The notes beneath the pieces are model-generated. The model had not been told where the DNA came from. It saw only the letters and a list, made by a program, of their open reading frames with translations, and did not search any database. This document shows positions 1-6,221 of a stretch of 9,243 nt of DNA, piece after piece. Source of the stretch: an uncultured Bacilli bacterium (GTDB taxonomy: Bacteria > Bacillota_I > Bacilli_A > RF39 > UBA660). The stretch is taken from contig CANQZL010000053.1 in NCBI GenBank assembly GCA_947628325.1, positions 1-9,243 on the forward strand, written 5' to 3'. The position numbers were made by a program, and so were the translations under genes. Position 1 is the first letter of the stretch; each line of letters opens with the position of its first letter.

Positions 1-671
1 GCTTCTTTATTATCATAATTAACAATTGCGATATCATTTTCTTTCATATTATTAAATATTTTTTTCTTCATTTCAACATATCTTTGATGAGAATCATGAA
101 AATCAGTATGAGCTTCATATATATTAGTTAAAACACTTACATTAGTCTTAAAATCGTACATATCTACTAATTGATGATCAGATATTTCTAGTACTAAATA
201 ATCTCCCCTTTTAATATTTTTTACAAAATTACATAATGGAGTACCTATATTTCCTCCTAAATAAACCTTTTTCCCATCTTCTTTTAACATTTCATAAATT
301 AATGTTACAGTAGTTGTTTTACCATTAGAACCAGTAACTCCAATAACATTTACTTCTTTATTTAAATATTCATAAGCAAGTTCTACTTCATTTATAACTT
401 TAATTCCTAAATTATGAGCTTTTACTACAGTAGGATGAGTATACTTTATACCAGGATTTTTAACCATTAAATCAAAGGAATCGTCAAGTAAATCAATAGG
501 ATTATCACATATAACAATTTTTACTCCTAATTTTTCTAAGTCCTTTACTTGATCTTCATTTTGCTCTTTCATATCAGTAACTAATATTTCATTATCTTTT
601 CCAAGTATTTTAGCAGCTTCATATCCACTTCTAGCCATACCTAAAATAAATACTTTTTTATTTTTAATCAT
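1..671 (-). CDS. murD: UDP-N-acetylmuramoyl-L-alanine--D-glutamate ligase MurD, 5' portion (runs off the window)
   Basis: Cytoplasmic ATP-dependent ligase that adds D-glutamate to UDP-MurNAc-L-Ala in peptidoglycan precursor synthesis. About 223 of the family's usual ~450 residues are present; the 3' half lies beyond position 1. Seen: an N-terminal Rossmann-like motif (LGMARSGYEAA, residues 10-20), the ATP-binding loop GVTGSNGKTTT (111-121), the NIG motif near 141, and a conserved Mur-ligase stretch with HTDFHDSHQRY (188-198). The GGNIG context and the EVELAY segment before the P-loop favour MurD over MurC, MurE or MurF. The start at 671 has AGGTGA at 682-677, five bases upstream. It is transcribed divergently from the WXG island and probably has its own extended -10 promoter. 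Because it is a core cell-wall gene it anchors the left edge of the island. Confidence 0.93.
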   Translation of the reverse strand, partial: MIKNKKVFILGMARSGYEAAKILGKDNEILVTDMKEQNEDQVKDLEKLGVKIVICDNPIDLLDDSFDLMVKNPGIKYTHPTVVKAHNLGIKVINEVELAYEYLNKEVNVIGVTGSNGKTTTVTLIYEMLKEDGKKVYLGGNIGTPLCNFVKNIKRGDYLVLEISDHQLVDMYDFKTNVSVLTNIYEAHTDFHDSHQRYVEMKKKIFNNMKENDIAIVNYDNKE

Positions 672-690
672 ATATATCACCTGCAAAACA

Positions 691-699
691 ATTATATCA
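691..699 (-). promoter_or_regulatory. Putative extended -10 promoter of murD
   Basis: On the minus strand TGATATAAT lies at 699-691: a perfect TATAAT preceded by the extended -10 TGN, about 20 bases before the murD start. No good -35 is present at the usual spacing, which is tolerated with an extended -10. Inferred from sequence only. Confidence 0.5.
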
Positions 700-758
700 C
701 AACATAATATAATATGCTTATTAAAGACACTTTTTACCTAATACAGGTACACATAAGC

Positions 759-773
759 TTCAATTTAATTGAA
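759..773. repeat. 15-bp perfect inverted repeat overlapping the operon A -35 box
   Basis: TTCAAT at 759-764 and ATTGAA at 768-773 are exact reverse complements separated by TTA. The right arm overlaps the TTGAAA -35 at 769-774, where a repressor operator could sit. In DNA this AT-rich a short palindrome can arise by chance. Confidence 0.35.
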
Positions 774-797
774 AACATTTATTCTATATGATAAAAT
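769..797 (+). promoter_or_regulatory. Putative sigma-A type promoter of operon A
   Basis: TTGAAA (769-774), a 17-base spacer, then TAAAAT (792-797) preceded by TGA, an extended -10. Transcription would begin near 804, some 40 bases before the first gene at 846. A perfect TATAAT at 798-803 just downstream could serve as an alternative -10. Confidence 0.6.
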
Positions 798-845
798 TAT
801 AATGTGAATATATAATATAATTACAAATGAAAGATGGGAATCAAT

Positions 846-1133
846 ATGGCAAAATTTGTATGTGATTTTGATGCAGTAAGAGATGGCTGTAATAAATTAA
901 ATAACACTATATCAGAATTAGAAACTAATTTAGAAAAAGGTAAAGTAGAATTAAATTCTGATTTAGTAAATTGGGAAGGAAGCGCTTCCCAAAGTTTTAA
1001 AGATAGTAATACTGGAATAACAAATAATTTACAAAGTGAAATTGAAAGTATGAAAGAACTTTCTGAGGGAATTTCAAGTAGAGCTCAAGCAATAGAAGAA
1101 CTAGAAAATTCCCTAGCATCTATAAAATTCTAA
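846..1133 (+). CDS. WXG100-family small protein (MAK-VCDF type), first gene of operon A
   Basis: A 95-aa, largely helical protein with the WXG turn W43-E-G45 between two predicted helices, as in ESAT-6/WXG100 proteins exported by type VII secretion. Such proteins act as dimers or as partners of effector targeting domains. An in-frame ATG at 834 would add four residues, but the only ribosome-binding-like sequence (GGGA, 836-839) lies inside that extension and is spaced six bases from the ATG at 846. The paralogue at 5007-4720 shows the same arrangement, so 846 is preferred. The N-terminus MAKFVCDF matches the paralogue (MAKYVCDF), and Cys6 is shared. It lies 17 bases before the next gene. Probable role: targeting partner or chaperone of the C39-type effector two genes downstream (inference from position). 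Confidence 0.85.
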   Translation: MAKFVCDFDAVRDGCNKLNNTISELETNLEKGKVELNSDLVNWEGSASQSFKDSNTGITNNLQSEIESMKELSEGISSRAQAIEELENSLASIKF

Positions 1134-1150
1134 TTAAAGGAGGAATTACT

Positions 1151-1453
1151 ATGTCACAAGATTACAACACAGTCTATAATGAAATGGACGAAGGTGTTAA
1201 TACTATCAGTAATACAGTAAAAAACATCAATCAAAGTATTAACGATTGTAATAATATTATAAAAGGAGTTTTTGATGACTCAACTTTTTCTGGCCCAATG
1301 GCCGACTACTGCCATGGAGGATGGTCTGATTTGTCTGAAATGACTTTGACAACAAATTCAACTCTAAATTCTAGTGCAACGGTTTTAAACCAAAATAATC
1401 AAGCTTATAAAGCTTCAGATAAAAATGTTGAAGACAAAGTGAGTGGTGTGTAA
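1151..1453 (+). CDS. WXG100-like protein with F-x-G turn, free-standing homologue of a lysozyme effector N-terminus
   Basis: A 100-aa predicted helical hairpin protein with a strong AAAGGAGG site (1136-1143) seven bases before the start. In place of WXG it has F46-S-G48-P. The N-terminal domain of the lysozyme-like protein at 4703-3915 has the same register (F46-M-G48-P) and also shares Cys54, so the two are homologous: one free, one fused. Cys33 and Cys54 flank the turn and could cross-link the two helices once outside the cell (inference). It ends in TAATG, overlapping the start of the C39-type effector by one base, which suggests translational coupling. Likely role: with the preceding WXG100 protein, part of the export complex of that effector. 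Known LXG toxins use pairs of small helical partners in this way. Confidence 0.8.
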   Translation: MSQDYNTVYNEMDEGVNTISNTVKNINQSINDCNNIIKGVFDDSTFSGPMADYCHGGWSDLSEMTLTTNSTLNSSATVLNQNNQAYKASDKNVEDKVSGV

Positions 1454-2379
1454 TGATAGCAAGTTCAACAGTAAATGGTGATGCTTCATCTATCAAAGAT
1501 TTATTTTCAAATTATAAAGAAGCTATTTCTTCTATAGGAACTTCTTCTTGGGAGGGAGCATCAAAGGATAATCTCGATTCAAATGCTGATAGTTTTATTT
1601 CCTCATATCCATCAGCAATAGCTACACAAATGAGCAATTTTTCATCTGCAATTACTAAATACGGCGAGTATAAAACAGCTAAATCTAATATGAATTCAGC
1701 CTTATCAAGTAAGAATAGTGCGACAGAAGAAGAAACTAAAAGTTACTATGCTGGTAAATATGATGAATATAGTCAACAAGTAACTAGACTAGATAAAGAA
1801 ATAAAAGAATTACTATCTACAGTTAAATCTAATAAATTAGATGATGCTGTTACAACTTTAGAAAACGCTGCTAAAAAAGGCAATTGGTCTATTAATAACT
1901 TTAAATTTTATAGTCAAGGCTGGTATAAAGATGTTAGTTATGGTTATGGTAAATCAATAGCTGCAGCAGGTTGTGGACCTACTGCAATGGCTATGGTTTT
2001 AAGTAATCTTTTAGGCAAAGAAATAGATCCTGTAGTCGTTGCCAATTATGCTATGAAACATGGATTTAGATATAAAAATGCTGGAACAGATGAAGGATTA
2101 TTCCCATCAATTGCTCAAGCCTATAATGTTAAATGTGTACAACAAAGTCAAACAACAGGTAATATTGTAAATAGTCTAAAGCAAGGAAACCTTATAGTTG
2201 CTCATATGGGACCTGGTACATTTACAAGTGGCGGACATTATATTGTTTTAGCCGGAGTATCTCCTGATGGTAGTAAAGTATATGTATTTGATCCAAATGG
2301 TGGAAAGCATAATGGCTGGTATAGTACTAGCTTAATAGAAAAAGAAAGAAAAGGCTCAATATATTCATGTAGTGTCTAA
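1453..2379 (+). CDS. WXG/LXG-type effector with C-terminal C39-like cysteine peptidase domain
   Basis: A 308-aa protein in three parts. Residues 1-80 form a WXG-type helical domain (W33-E-G35). Residues about 80-140 are charged and probably coiled-coil. Residues about 150-308 are a papain-fold domain of the Peptidase_C39_2 kind. Visible catalytic features: Gln155 (YSQGW), Cys174 in AAGCGPTAMAMV, His262 in GGHYIVLAG and Asp280 in VFDPNGG. No signal peptide is seen, which fits type VII export through the N-terminal domain. The N-terminus resembles the amidase-type effector at 5229 (shared VNGD, then WEG or WQG), so the same carrier domain bears different catalytic domains. The start overlaps the previous stop as TAATG. 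The substrate is unknown: peptidoglycan cross-links or a protein are both possible. No gene behind it looks like a membrane or exported immunity protein. Confidence 0.85.
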   Translation: MIASSTVNGDASSIKDLFSNYKEAISSIGTSSWEGASKDNLDSNADSFISSYPSAIATQMSNFSSAITKYGEYKTAKSNMNSALSSKNSATEEETKSYYAGKYDEYSQQVTRLDKEIKELLSTVKSNKLDDAVTTLENAAKKGNWSINNFKFYSQGWYKDVSYGYGKSIAAAGCGPTAMAMVLSNLLGKEIDPVVVANYAMKHGFRYKNAGTDEGLFPSIAQAYNVKCVQQSQTTGNIVNSLKQGNLIVAHMGPGTFTSGGHYIVLAGVSPDGSKVYVFDPNGGKHNGWYSTSLIEKERKGSIYSCSV

Positions 2380-2394
2380 TGAAAGGAAATAATT

Positions 2395-2955
2395 ATGAAT
2401 GATAAAATAAATTCAGTAATTCAAGCTGCTAAAAAGGCAAATGAATTAGAATTAAAAAAAGACCTAATAATTCCAATTTTAGATAATTTTAATATTATAA
2501 ATGAAAGCGATAATTCATTTGCTGCTAAATATAATAATTATCTAGAACAATTTATATCTGATGGATTATTACAAGATGGAGAAACTTTTGAAGATAGAAT
2601 AAAGAAAGTAATTCAAAGTATTAAGGAAACAAATTCGACTAATGAATTATATAAATCCCATAGTTGCATTATGTATTATAAAGATTATAAAAGTGCAAAT
2701 TTAGAGTTTAAAATATATCTTCAAGATATCTTAACTGGTTCTGAAGATGATTTAGAGTTTATAAGACAAATTAATAGTTATTTTATAAACCCAATTACCA
2801 ATGAATTTTGCCAATTAACGATGGCAGTTGGACCATACAAAGCAGATGTAAATAAAAAACTATTAGAAAATATCGAAAATTTTGATGAAGACAAATTAAT
2901 AAATAATTTATTTGATGCAATTAATTTAATTATGGATAATATAGTTTTTTCATAA
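2395..2955 (+). CDS. Unrecognised 186-aa cytoplasmic protein linked to the C39-type effector
   Basis: I do not recognise this family. It has an AAAGGA site (2381-2386) eight bases before the start and sits between the effector (15-base gap) and the thioredoxin-like fusion (19-base gap), so it is co-transcribed. There is no signal peptide, membrane segment or WXG motif. Residues 1-85 look helical and charged. Residues about 88-150 look strand-rich (SCIMYYKDYKSANLEFKIYL, then NPITNEFCQLTMAVGPYKAD), and the end is helical again. This alpha/beta layout in an effector operon suggests a dedicated cytoplasmic chaperone or adaptor. An immunity role is less likely if the toxin acts on the wall, because this protein would stay inside. 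No counterpart exists in operons B or C. Confidence 0.75.
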   Translation: MNDKINSVIQAAKKANELELKKDLIIPILDNFNIINESDNSFAAKYNNYLEQFISDGLLQDGETFEDRIKKVIQSIKETNSTNELYKSHSCIMYYKDYKSANLEFKIYLQDILTGSEDDLEFIRQINSYFINPITNEFCQLTMAVGPYKADVNKKLLENIENFDEDKLINNLFDAINLIMDNIVFS

Positions 2956-2974
2956 AAGAAAGTAGGAATATGAT

Positions 2975-3877
2975 ATGTCAAAGTTTGTATTAGATACATC
3001 AAGTGTAGAAGGAATAGCTAATTCAATAAGTAGTATTTTTTCAAATTTTCAAAGTTTAGCTGAAAGCATAAATGGCTATGATGTTTCAAATGAAGACAAT
3101 TTTGATTTCAAATCAGCTAAGGAAGCAATTTATACAAATATTAGTGCTGCTGTAAAAAAAGTAGAATCTACTAGCGACTATATGCTCTTAGCAATAGAAT
3201 CACATTCTGCTCTTCAAGATGCAGGAGGCGATGGAGGCTACTATGGAAGCTATAGTGGAAATGGCTCTAGTTCTTCATCAGGAAGTTATAGTTCAACAAC
3301 TTCAGCATCAGAATCAAGTTCAGGACAAAGTAAAGTAGATTTAGCAATATCACCACTATTAACTGCAGGTTTACTAACAGAAATAGTTGAAAGCGAAATT
3401 GATGATATTTCACTTAATAAAACAGTTTTAGTATTAAGAGTTAGCAAAAGTGATGAAAAAAGTGCTGATTATATAAAAATGGTCACAGAAATAGCAGCAA
3501 TATACAAAATTCCAGTAGCTTTAATTGACTTAGACAAAACTTCTGATAAAGAAAAAGAACCATCTACAGAATTAATAAAAAATGGTCAAGTATTAGCTAG
3601 TCAAAATGGTTATTTAACAGAAGACGAAGTAAAAGCATTATTTGGTGATGATATTGAAGATTCAAAAGCAACTATTGGTAAAGGGGTTGAAATCCAAAAT
3701 AAAATCAAAGAACTCCTTGCCAAAGAGTTACCATATAATGATGATGGTACTATAAATACAGAATCTTATAAATCAAGTTTAATAACGGACAATAATCAGC
3801 AATCAACTACAACGGATAATGAAAACTCTATTAATGAAGATGTGTCTTTAGGCGAAAAAGTAGAACTCTTAAATTAA
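2975..3877 (+). CDS. WXG-like domain fused to a cysteine-free thioredoxin-like domain (copy 1)
   Basis: 300 aa without a single cysteine. Residues 1-82 are helical, with a turn N33-G-Y35...S38-N39...F43-x-F45 that replaces WXG. Residues 83-118 are a Gly/Ser/Tyr linker. Residues about 122-224 resemble thioredoxin: strand TVLVLRV (150-156), helix ADYIKMVTEIAAIY (164-177), strand VALIDLD (181-187), then P196 six residues before K202-N-G, exactly the spacing of the thioredoxin cis-Pro and KNG hairpin, then the last helix (LTEDEVKALF, 214-223). The CXXC position holds SDEKSAD, so redox activity is not expected. The tail (225-300) is acidic and N/S/T-rich. The start is set by AGGA about seven bases upstream. 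It closes operon A. The paralogue at 6222 has the same layout. Function unknown; a binding or scaffolding role for the effector is an inference. Confidence 0.8.
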   Translation: MSKFVLDTSSVEGIANSISSIFSNFQSLAESINGYDVSNEDNFDFKSAKEAIYTNISAAVKKVESTSDYMLLAIESHSALQDAGGDGGYYGSYSGNGSSSSSGSYSSTTSASESSSGQSKVDLAISPLLTAGLLTEIVESEIDDISLNKTVLVLRVSKSDEKSADYIKMVTEIAAIYKIPVALIDLDKTSDKEKEPSTELIKNGQVLASQNGYLTEDEVKALFGDDIEDSKATIGKGVEIQNKIKELLAKELPYNDDGTINTESYKSSLITDNNQQSTTTDNENSINEDVSLGEKVELLN

Positions 3878-3916
3878 AAAATATAAAGTACTCATAAAAT
3901 ACTTTATATTTTTTTT
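3876..3916. terminator. Bidirectional hairpin terminator between convergent operons A and B
   Basis: Perfect 15-bp inverted repeat: left arm 3876-3890, loop 3891-3899, right arm 3900-3914, with T runs on the outer side on both strands. It lies exactly between the stop at 3877 (plus) and the stop at 3915-3917 (minus), overlapping both by a base or two. The stem is nearly all A:T, as expected at this base composition. Confidence 0.75.
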
Positions 3917-4703
3917 AAACTTTATTTCCATAATTTGACCAATATTTTGATTGAGCAGCATTACCACGTTTAGCACCTTGAGCTTCTTTATTAGCCGGTA
4001 CTTCAAAACTAGTGGTCCACTTATAAGCAGCATCATAAGCACCTTGCTTAGTATTAGGAACTTTTTTAATATAATTATAAACACTAGGATAATTATTTTT
4101 TAATTCATAAACTAAATAAGAAAGTTGTCCATCAAGAGATTTATAATCAAGACCGTTACTACTACAATAATTTTTTAATCTAGTAAACCTACTATTATGC
4201 CATTGGCATAACCCATAAGATGTTCCACCATCTCCATATAAAGTTGTTTTAAAACCAGATTCATATTCTATATTAGCAAGAATACCAGATATAGCAGCAT
4301 CATTAAATCCTTGGCTTTTTAAATAATTATATATTTTATCCTGATTACTATTACCTGTTAAAGTAGAATTAGCTAATGATGTAGTTGAAACCAATCCTCC
4401 ATCAATACTTAATATTTTATTAGAAGCATTCTCATCACCACTTTTATAAGCTGTAGATACTTCGTTTAAATAAGAAGAAACTGCACTTAAATTAGTAGCA
4501 ATTGCTGATAAAAGAGAATTGCTATTTTCAAATCCTTCAACACATGAGTCACAAATTGGTCCCATAAATACGGATTGATTATTTAAATTAGTTTTACATT
4601 TACTAATAGTATCTGTGTTTGTAGATAAATTATCATTAATAATTTTAACTGAATTACAACCATCTTCGAATATTGCATAATTACTAAATTCATATTGCGC
4701 CAT
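3915..4703 (-). CDS. WXG-like domain fused to a phage-tail-lysozyme-like domain (cell-wall effector)
   Basis: A 262-aa protein. Residues 1-100 are a helical domain with the F46-M-G48-P turn and Cys36, Cys51 and Cys54, homologous to the free protein at 1151. Residues 101-119 are a Ser/Thr/Asn linker. Residues about 120-257 match the Phage_lysozyme2 pattern: ISGILANIEYESGF with likely catalytic Glu148, SYGLCQWHNSRFTRL (162-176) corresponding to the family's YGLxQW...R segment, and the terminal AQGAKRGNAAQSKYW helix. Expected reaction: cleavage of the MurNAc-GlcNAc glycan backbone. No signal peptide is present; type VII export through the N-terminal domain is inferred. The site GGGAG lies nine bases before the start, and the gene follows the WXG100 gene by 16 bases in operon B. 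No immunity gene is adjacent. Cys166 and Cys180 are additional cysteines inside the lysozyme part. Confidence 0.87.
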   Translation of the reverse strand: MAQYEFSNYAIFEDGCNSVKIINDNLSTNTDTISKCKTNLNNQSVFMGPICDSCVEGFENSNSLLSAIATNLSAVSSYLNEVSTAYKSGDENASNKILSIDGGLVSTTSLANSTLTGNSNQDKIYNYLKSQGFNDAAISGILANIEYESGFKTTLYGDGGTSYGLCQWHNSRFTRLKNYCSSNGLDYKSLDGQLSYLVYELKNNYPSVYNYIKKVPNTKQGAYDAAYKWTTSFEVPANKEAQGAKRGNAAQSKYWSNYGNKV

Positions 4704-4719
4704 AAATTCAACTCCCTTA

Positions 4720-5007
4720 TTAGATTTTCATAGCAGCGAGCTCTTCTTCAACCGATTGTATTGCTTCAGAAGATGCTTTAATAAATTCACCTAAAGAATT
4801 TATATATTCAAAATCAGATGTGGTTTGTGAAATTAAACTAGAATTTGTTGCTGTAAAAGAAGATTTAGCTTCACCAGACCAAGAAGATAAATTACTTTCA
4901 ATGTTTGAAGAATATGTAGTTAAAGAACTTAACATATCACTAACAGCTTCACAGATTTCATTACCAATAGAACTTACCTGTTCAAAATCACACACATACT
5001 TTGCCAT
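4720..5007 (-). CDS. WXG100-family small protein (MAK-VCDF type), first gene of operon B
   Basis: 95 aa, the same length as its paralogue at 846-1133, with the WXG turn at the same residues (W43-S-G45) and the same N-terminus (MAKYVCDF, Cys6). A second cysteine, Cys19, is offset by four residues (one helical turn) from Cys15 of the paralogue. The reading frame is open to an ATG at 5019, but the GGAGG ribosome-binding site (5017-5013) overlaps that extension and sits five bases before the ATG at 5007, so 5007 is the real start. It is co-transcribed with the lysozyme-like fusion. By analogy with operon A it is probably the partner that pairs with the F-x-G domain of that fusion for type VII export (inference). 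Confidence 0.86.
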   Translation of the reverse strand: MAKYVCDFEQVSSIGNEICEAVSDMLSSLTTYSSNIESNLSSWSGEAKSSFTATNSSLISQTTSDFEYINSLGEFIKASSEAIQSVEEELAAMKI

Positions 5008-5031
5008 AAAAACCTCCATTACACATATAAT

Positions 5032-5060
5032 ATTATCTATAAATAGTTTATCATTGAAAA
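5032..5060 (-). promoter_or_regulatory. Putative promoter of operon B
   Basis: On the minus strand TTTTCA (5060-5055), a 17-base spacer and GATAAT (5037-5032), about 25 bases before the start at 5007. The -35 is only a 4/6 match and there is no extended -10. The sequence ATTGAAAACA (plus strand 5053-5062) covering the -35 also occurs at 768-777, over the operon A -35. Confidence 0.45.
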
Positions 5061-5164
5061 CACAAAAAAACCAGTTATAAGCTCAAAAATCAAGCTTTTT
5101 ACATATATCTGTCAATATATTTTTTAAAATATTGTAAAAAGTTTAATAAAAAAATTAAAATAAA

Positions 5165-5193
5165 TTGTCTTTATCTTTTCCTAATGCTAAAAT
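5165..5193 (+). promoter_or_regulatory. Putative extended -10 promoter of operon C
   Basis: TTGTCT (5165-5170), a 17-base spacer and TAAAAT (5188-5193) preceded by TGC, an extended -10. The start of transcription would be near 5200, leaving a short leader with AGGAGG at 5212-5217 before the ATG at 5229. The remainder of the 5020-5228 divergent intergenic region is AT-rich, with only a weak 5-bp hairpin near 5079-5097. Confidence 0.6.
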
Positions 5194-5228
5194 AAATTAT
5201 ATAAGAGAATTAGGAGGTAGGTTAAGTT

Positions 5229-6197
5229 ATGGTTAATAGTGGTCAAGTAAATGGTGACAAAGAAAATTTATCATCAGCTCAAACTAGTTTTAATTCTACA
5301 GTTGACGGACTTAGTGGCTCATGGCAAGGACCATCTTATGATAGCTTAACATCTCAAGCTAAAAGCTTTTCTGAAGATCTTTTTCCAACAATTAATAGCC
5401 AAATGGAAGCTTTTGCAAATGCTTGTGATTTATATGAAGACTATGAAAAATTAAAAAAAGAATTAGCATCAGCAGAAGATTCACTATCTACTGCTCGAAG
5501 CAATGCAAAAGCTGCAGAAGAAGCAACAGGAAAATACGACGGTTCGATAGTAAGTAGTTGGGTAAGAAAAATAAGAGAGTTAAATGCTGAAAAAGAAAGA
5601 TTAAAAAGTGATATAAATGCAGCTCTTGTGAAAGCAGCTGGTAACGAAATAACAGCAACAGCTCTTGCTGAAACAGACTTTTCTGGTGGTGCAATGTCAT
5701 TATATAACTCTAAAGTTAGTGCTGATTCAAGTACTATTGCATCATCTTCAGTAACAGAAAATAGCACTGGAACAGGAGCAGTTCAACAAAGAGCAATTGA
5801 CTGGGCAACTTCAATTGCTAACAATGACAATTATGGATATACAAATGATAAGAGTTCTAATAGCTTAGGATATGATTGCTCTGGATTAGTACTTCAAGCA
5901 TACGAAAATGCAGGTGTTGGAGTAAAAGAAGCTGGAGCCTCTTCCACTAAAAATATGAAATCAGCTCTTTTAAAAACTGGTTTTGAATTTGTTTCAGGAA
6001 CTCCAAACGTAAATAATTTACAGCCAGGAGATATTTTGTGGAAAAATGGTCACACCGAAATGTACGTTGGAAATGGGCAAATGGTTGGTGCTCATGAAAA
6101 TAAAGATGGACGTCAAGGAGACTCATCAGGTAATGAAATCAATGTTAGTCCATATAAAGATAAATCATGGGAAGGATATTTTAGATACATTGGTTAA
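5229..6197 (+). CDS. WXG/LXG-type effector with C-terminal NlpC/P60-like (Amidase_5-like) peptidoglycan hydrolase domain
   Basis: A 322-aa protein. Residues 1-75 form a WXG-type domain (SWQGP, W32-Q-G34). Residues about 68-135 are a charged, probably coiled-coil stalk. Residues about 136-184 are a Ser/Thr/Ala linker. Residues about 185-322 are a papain-fold hydrolase resembling the phage peptidoglycan amidohydrolases of the Amidase_5/NlpC-P60 group. Visible features: Cys217 in YDCSGLVLQAYENAG, the LQPGDILW motif (264-271), His275 in GHTEMYVGNGQ and His289 in GAHEN. Expected target: the peptide stem or MurNAc-L-Ala bond of peptidoglycan. AGGAGG (5212-5217) lies 11 bases upstream of the ATG. 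The N-terminal domain is homologous to that of the C39-type effector at 1453. It begins operon C and is followed by a WXG-thioredoxin-like gene; unlike operons A and B, no small WXG partner precedes it. Confidence 0.87.
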   Translation: MVNSGQVNGDKENLSSAQTSFNSTVDGLSGSWQGPSYDSLTSQAKSFSEDLFPTINSQMEAFANACDLYEDYEKLKKELASAEDSLSTARSNAKAAEEATGKYDGSIVSSWVRKIRELNAEKERLKSDINAALVKAAGNEITATALAETDFSGGAMSLYNSKVSADSSTIASSSVTENSTGTGAVQQRAIDWATSIANNDNYGYTNDKSSNSLGYDCSGLVLQAYENAGVGVKEAGASSTKNMKSALLKTGFEFVSGTPNVNNLQPGDILWKNGHTEMYVGNGQMVGAHENKDGRQGDSSGNEINVSPYKDKSWEGYFRYIG

Positions 6198-6221
6198 TAA
6201 ATAGTAAAAAGGAGGAAATAT

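Noticed and set aside
2778..3002. 74-aa open frame on the minus strand
   Set aside because: It lies antisense to the end of the 186-aa gene and the start of the thioredoxin-like fusion, has no ribosome-binding site of note, and its composition reads as a shadow frame.
3869..4084. 71-aa open frame on the minus strand
   Set aside because: Out-of-frame shadow inside the lysozyme-like gene and across the terminator.
4820..5080. 86-aa open frame on the plus strand
   Set aside because: Antisense to the operon B WXG100 gene, with no good ribosome-binding site; the opposite strand encodes a clear family member.
5079..5100. Hairpin-like AAGCT-N9-AGCTT followed by T residues in the divergent B/C intergenic region
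   Set aside because: Only five base pairs, no gene upstream on the plus strand to terminate, and no leader-like structure; not strong enough to call a terminator or riboswitch.
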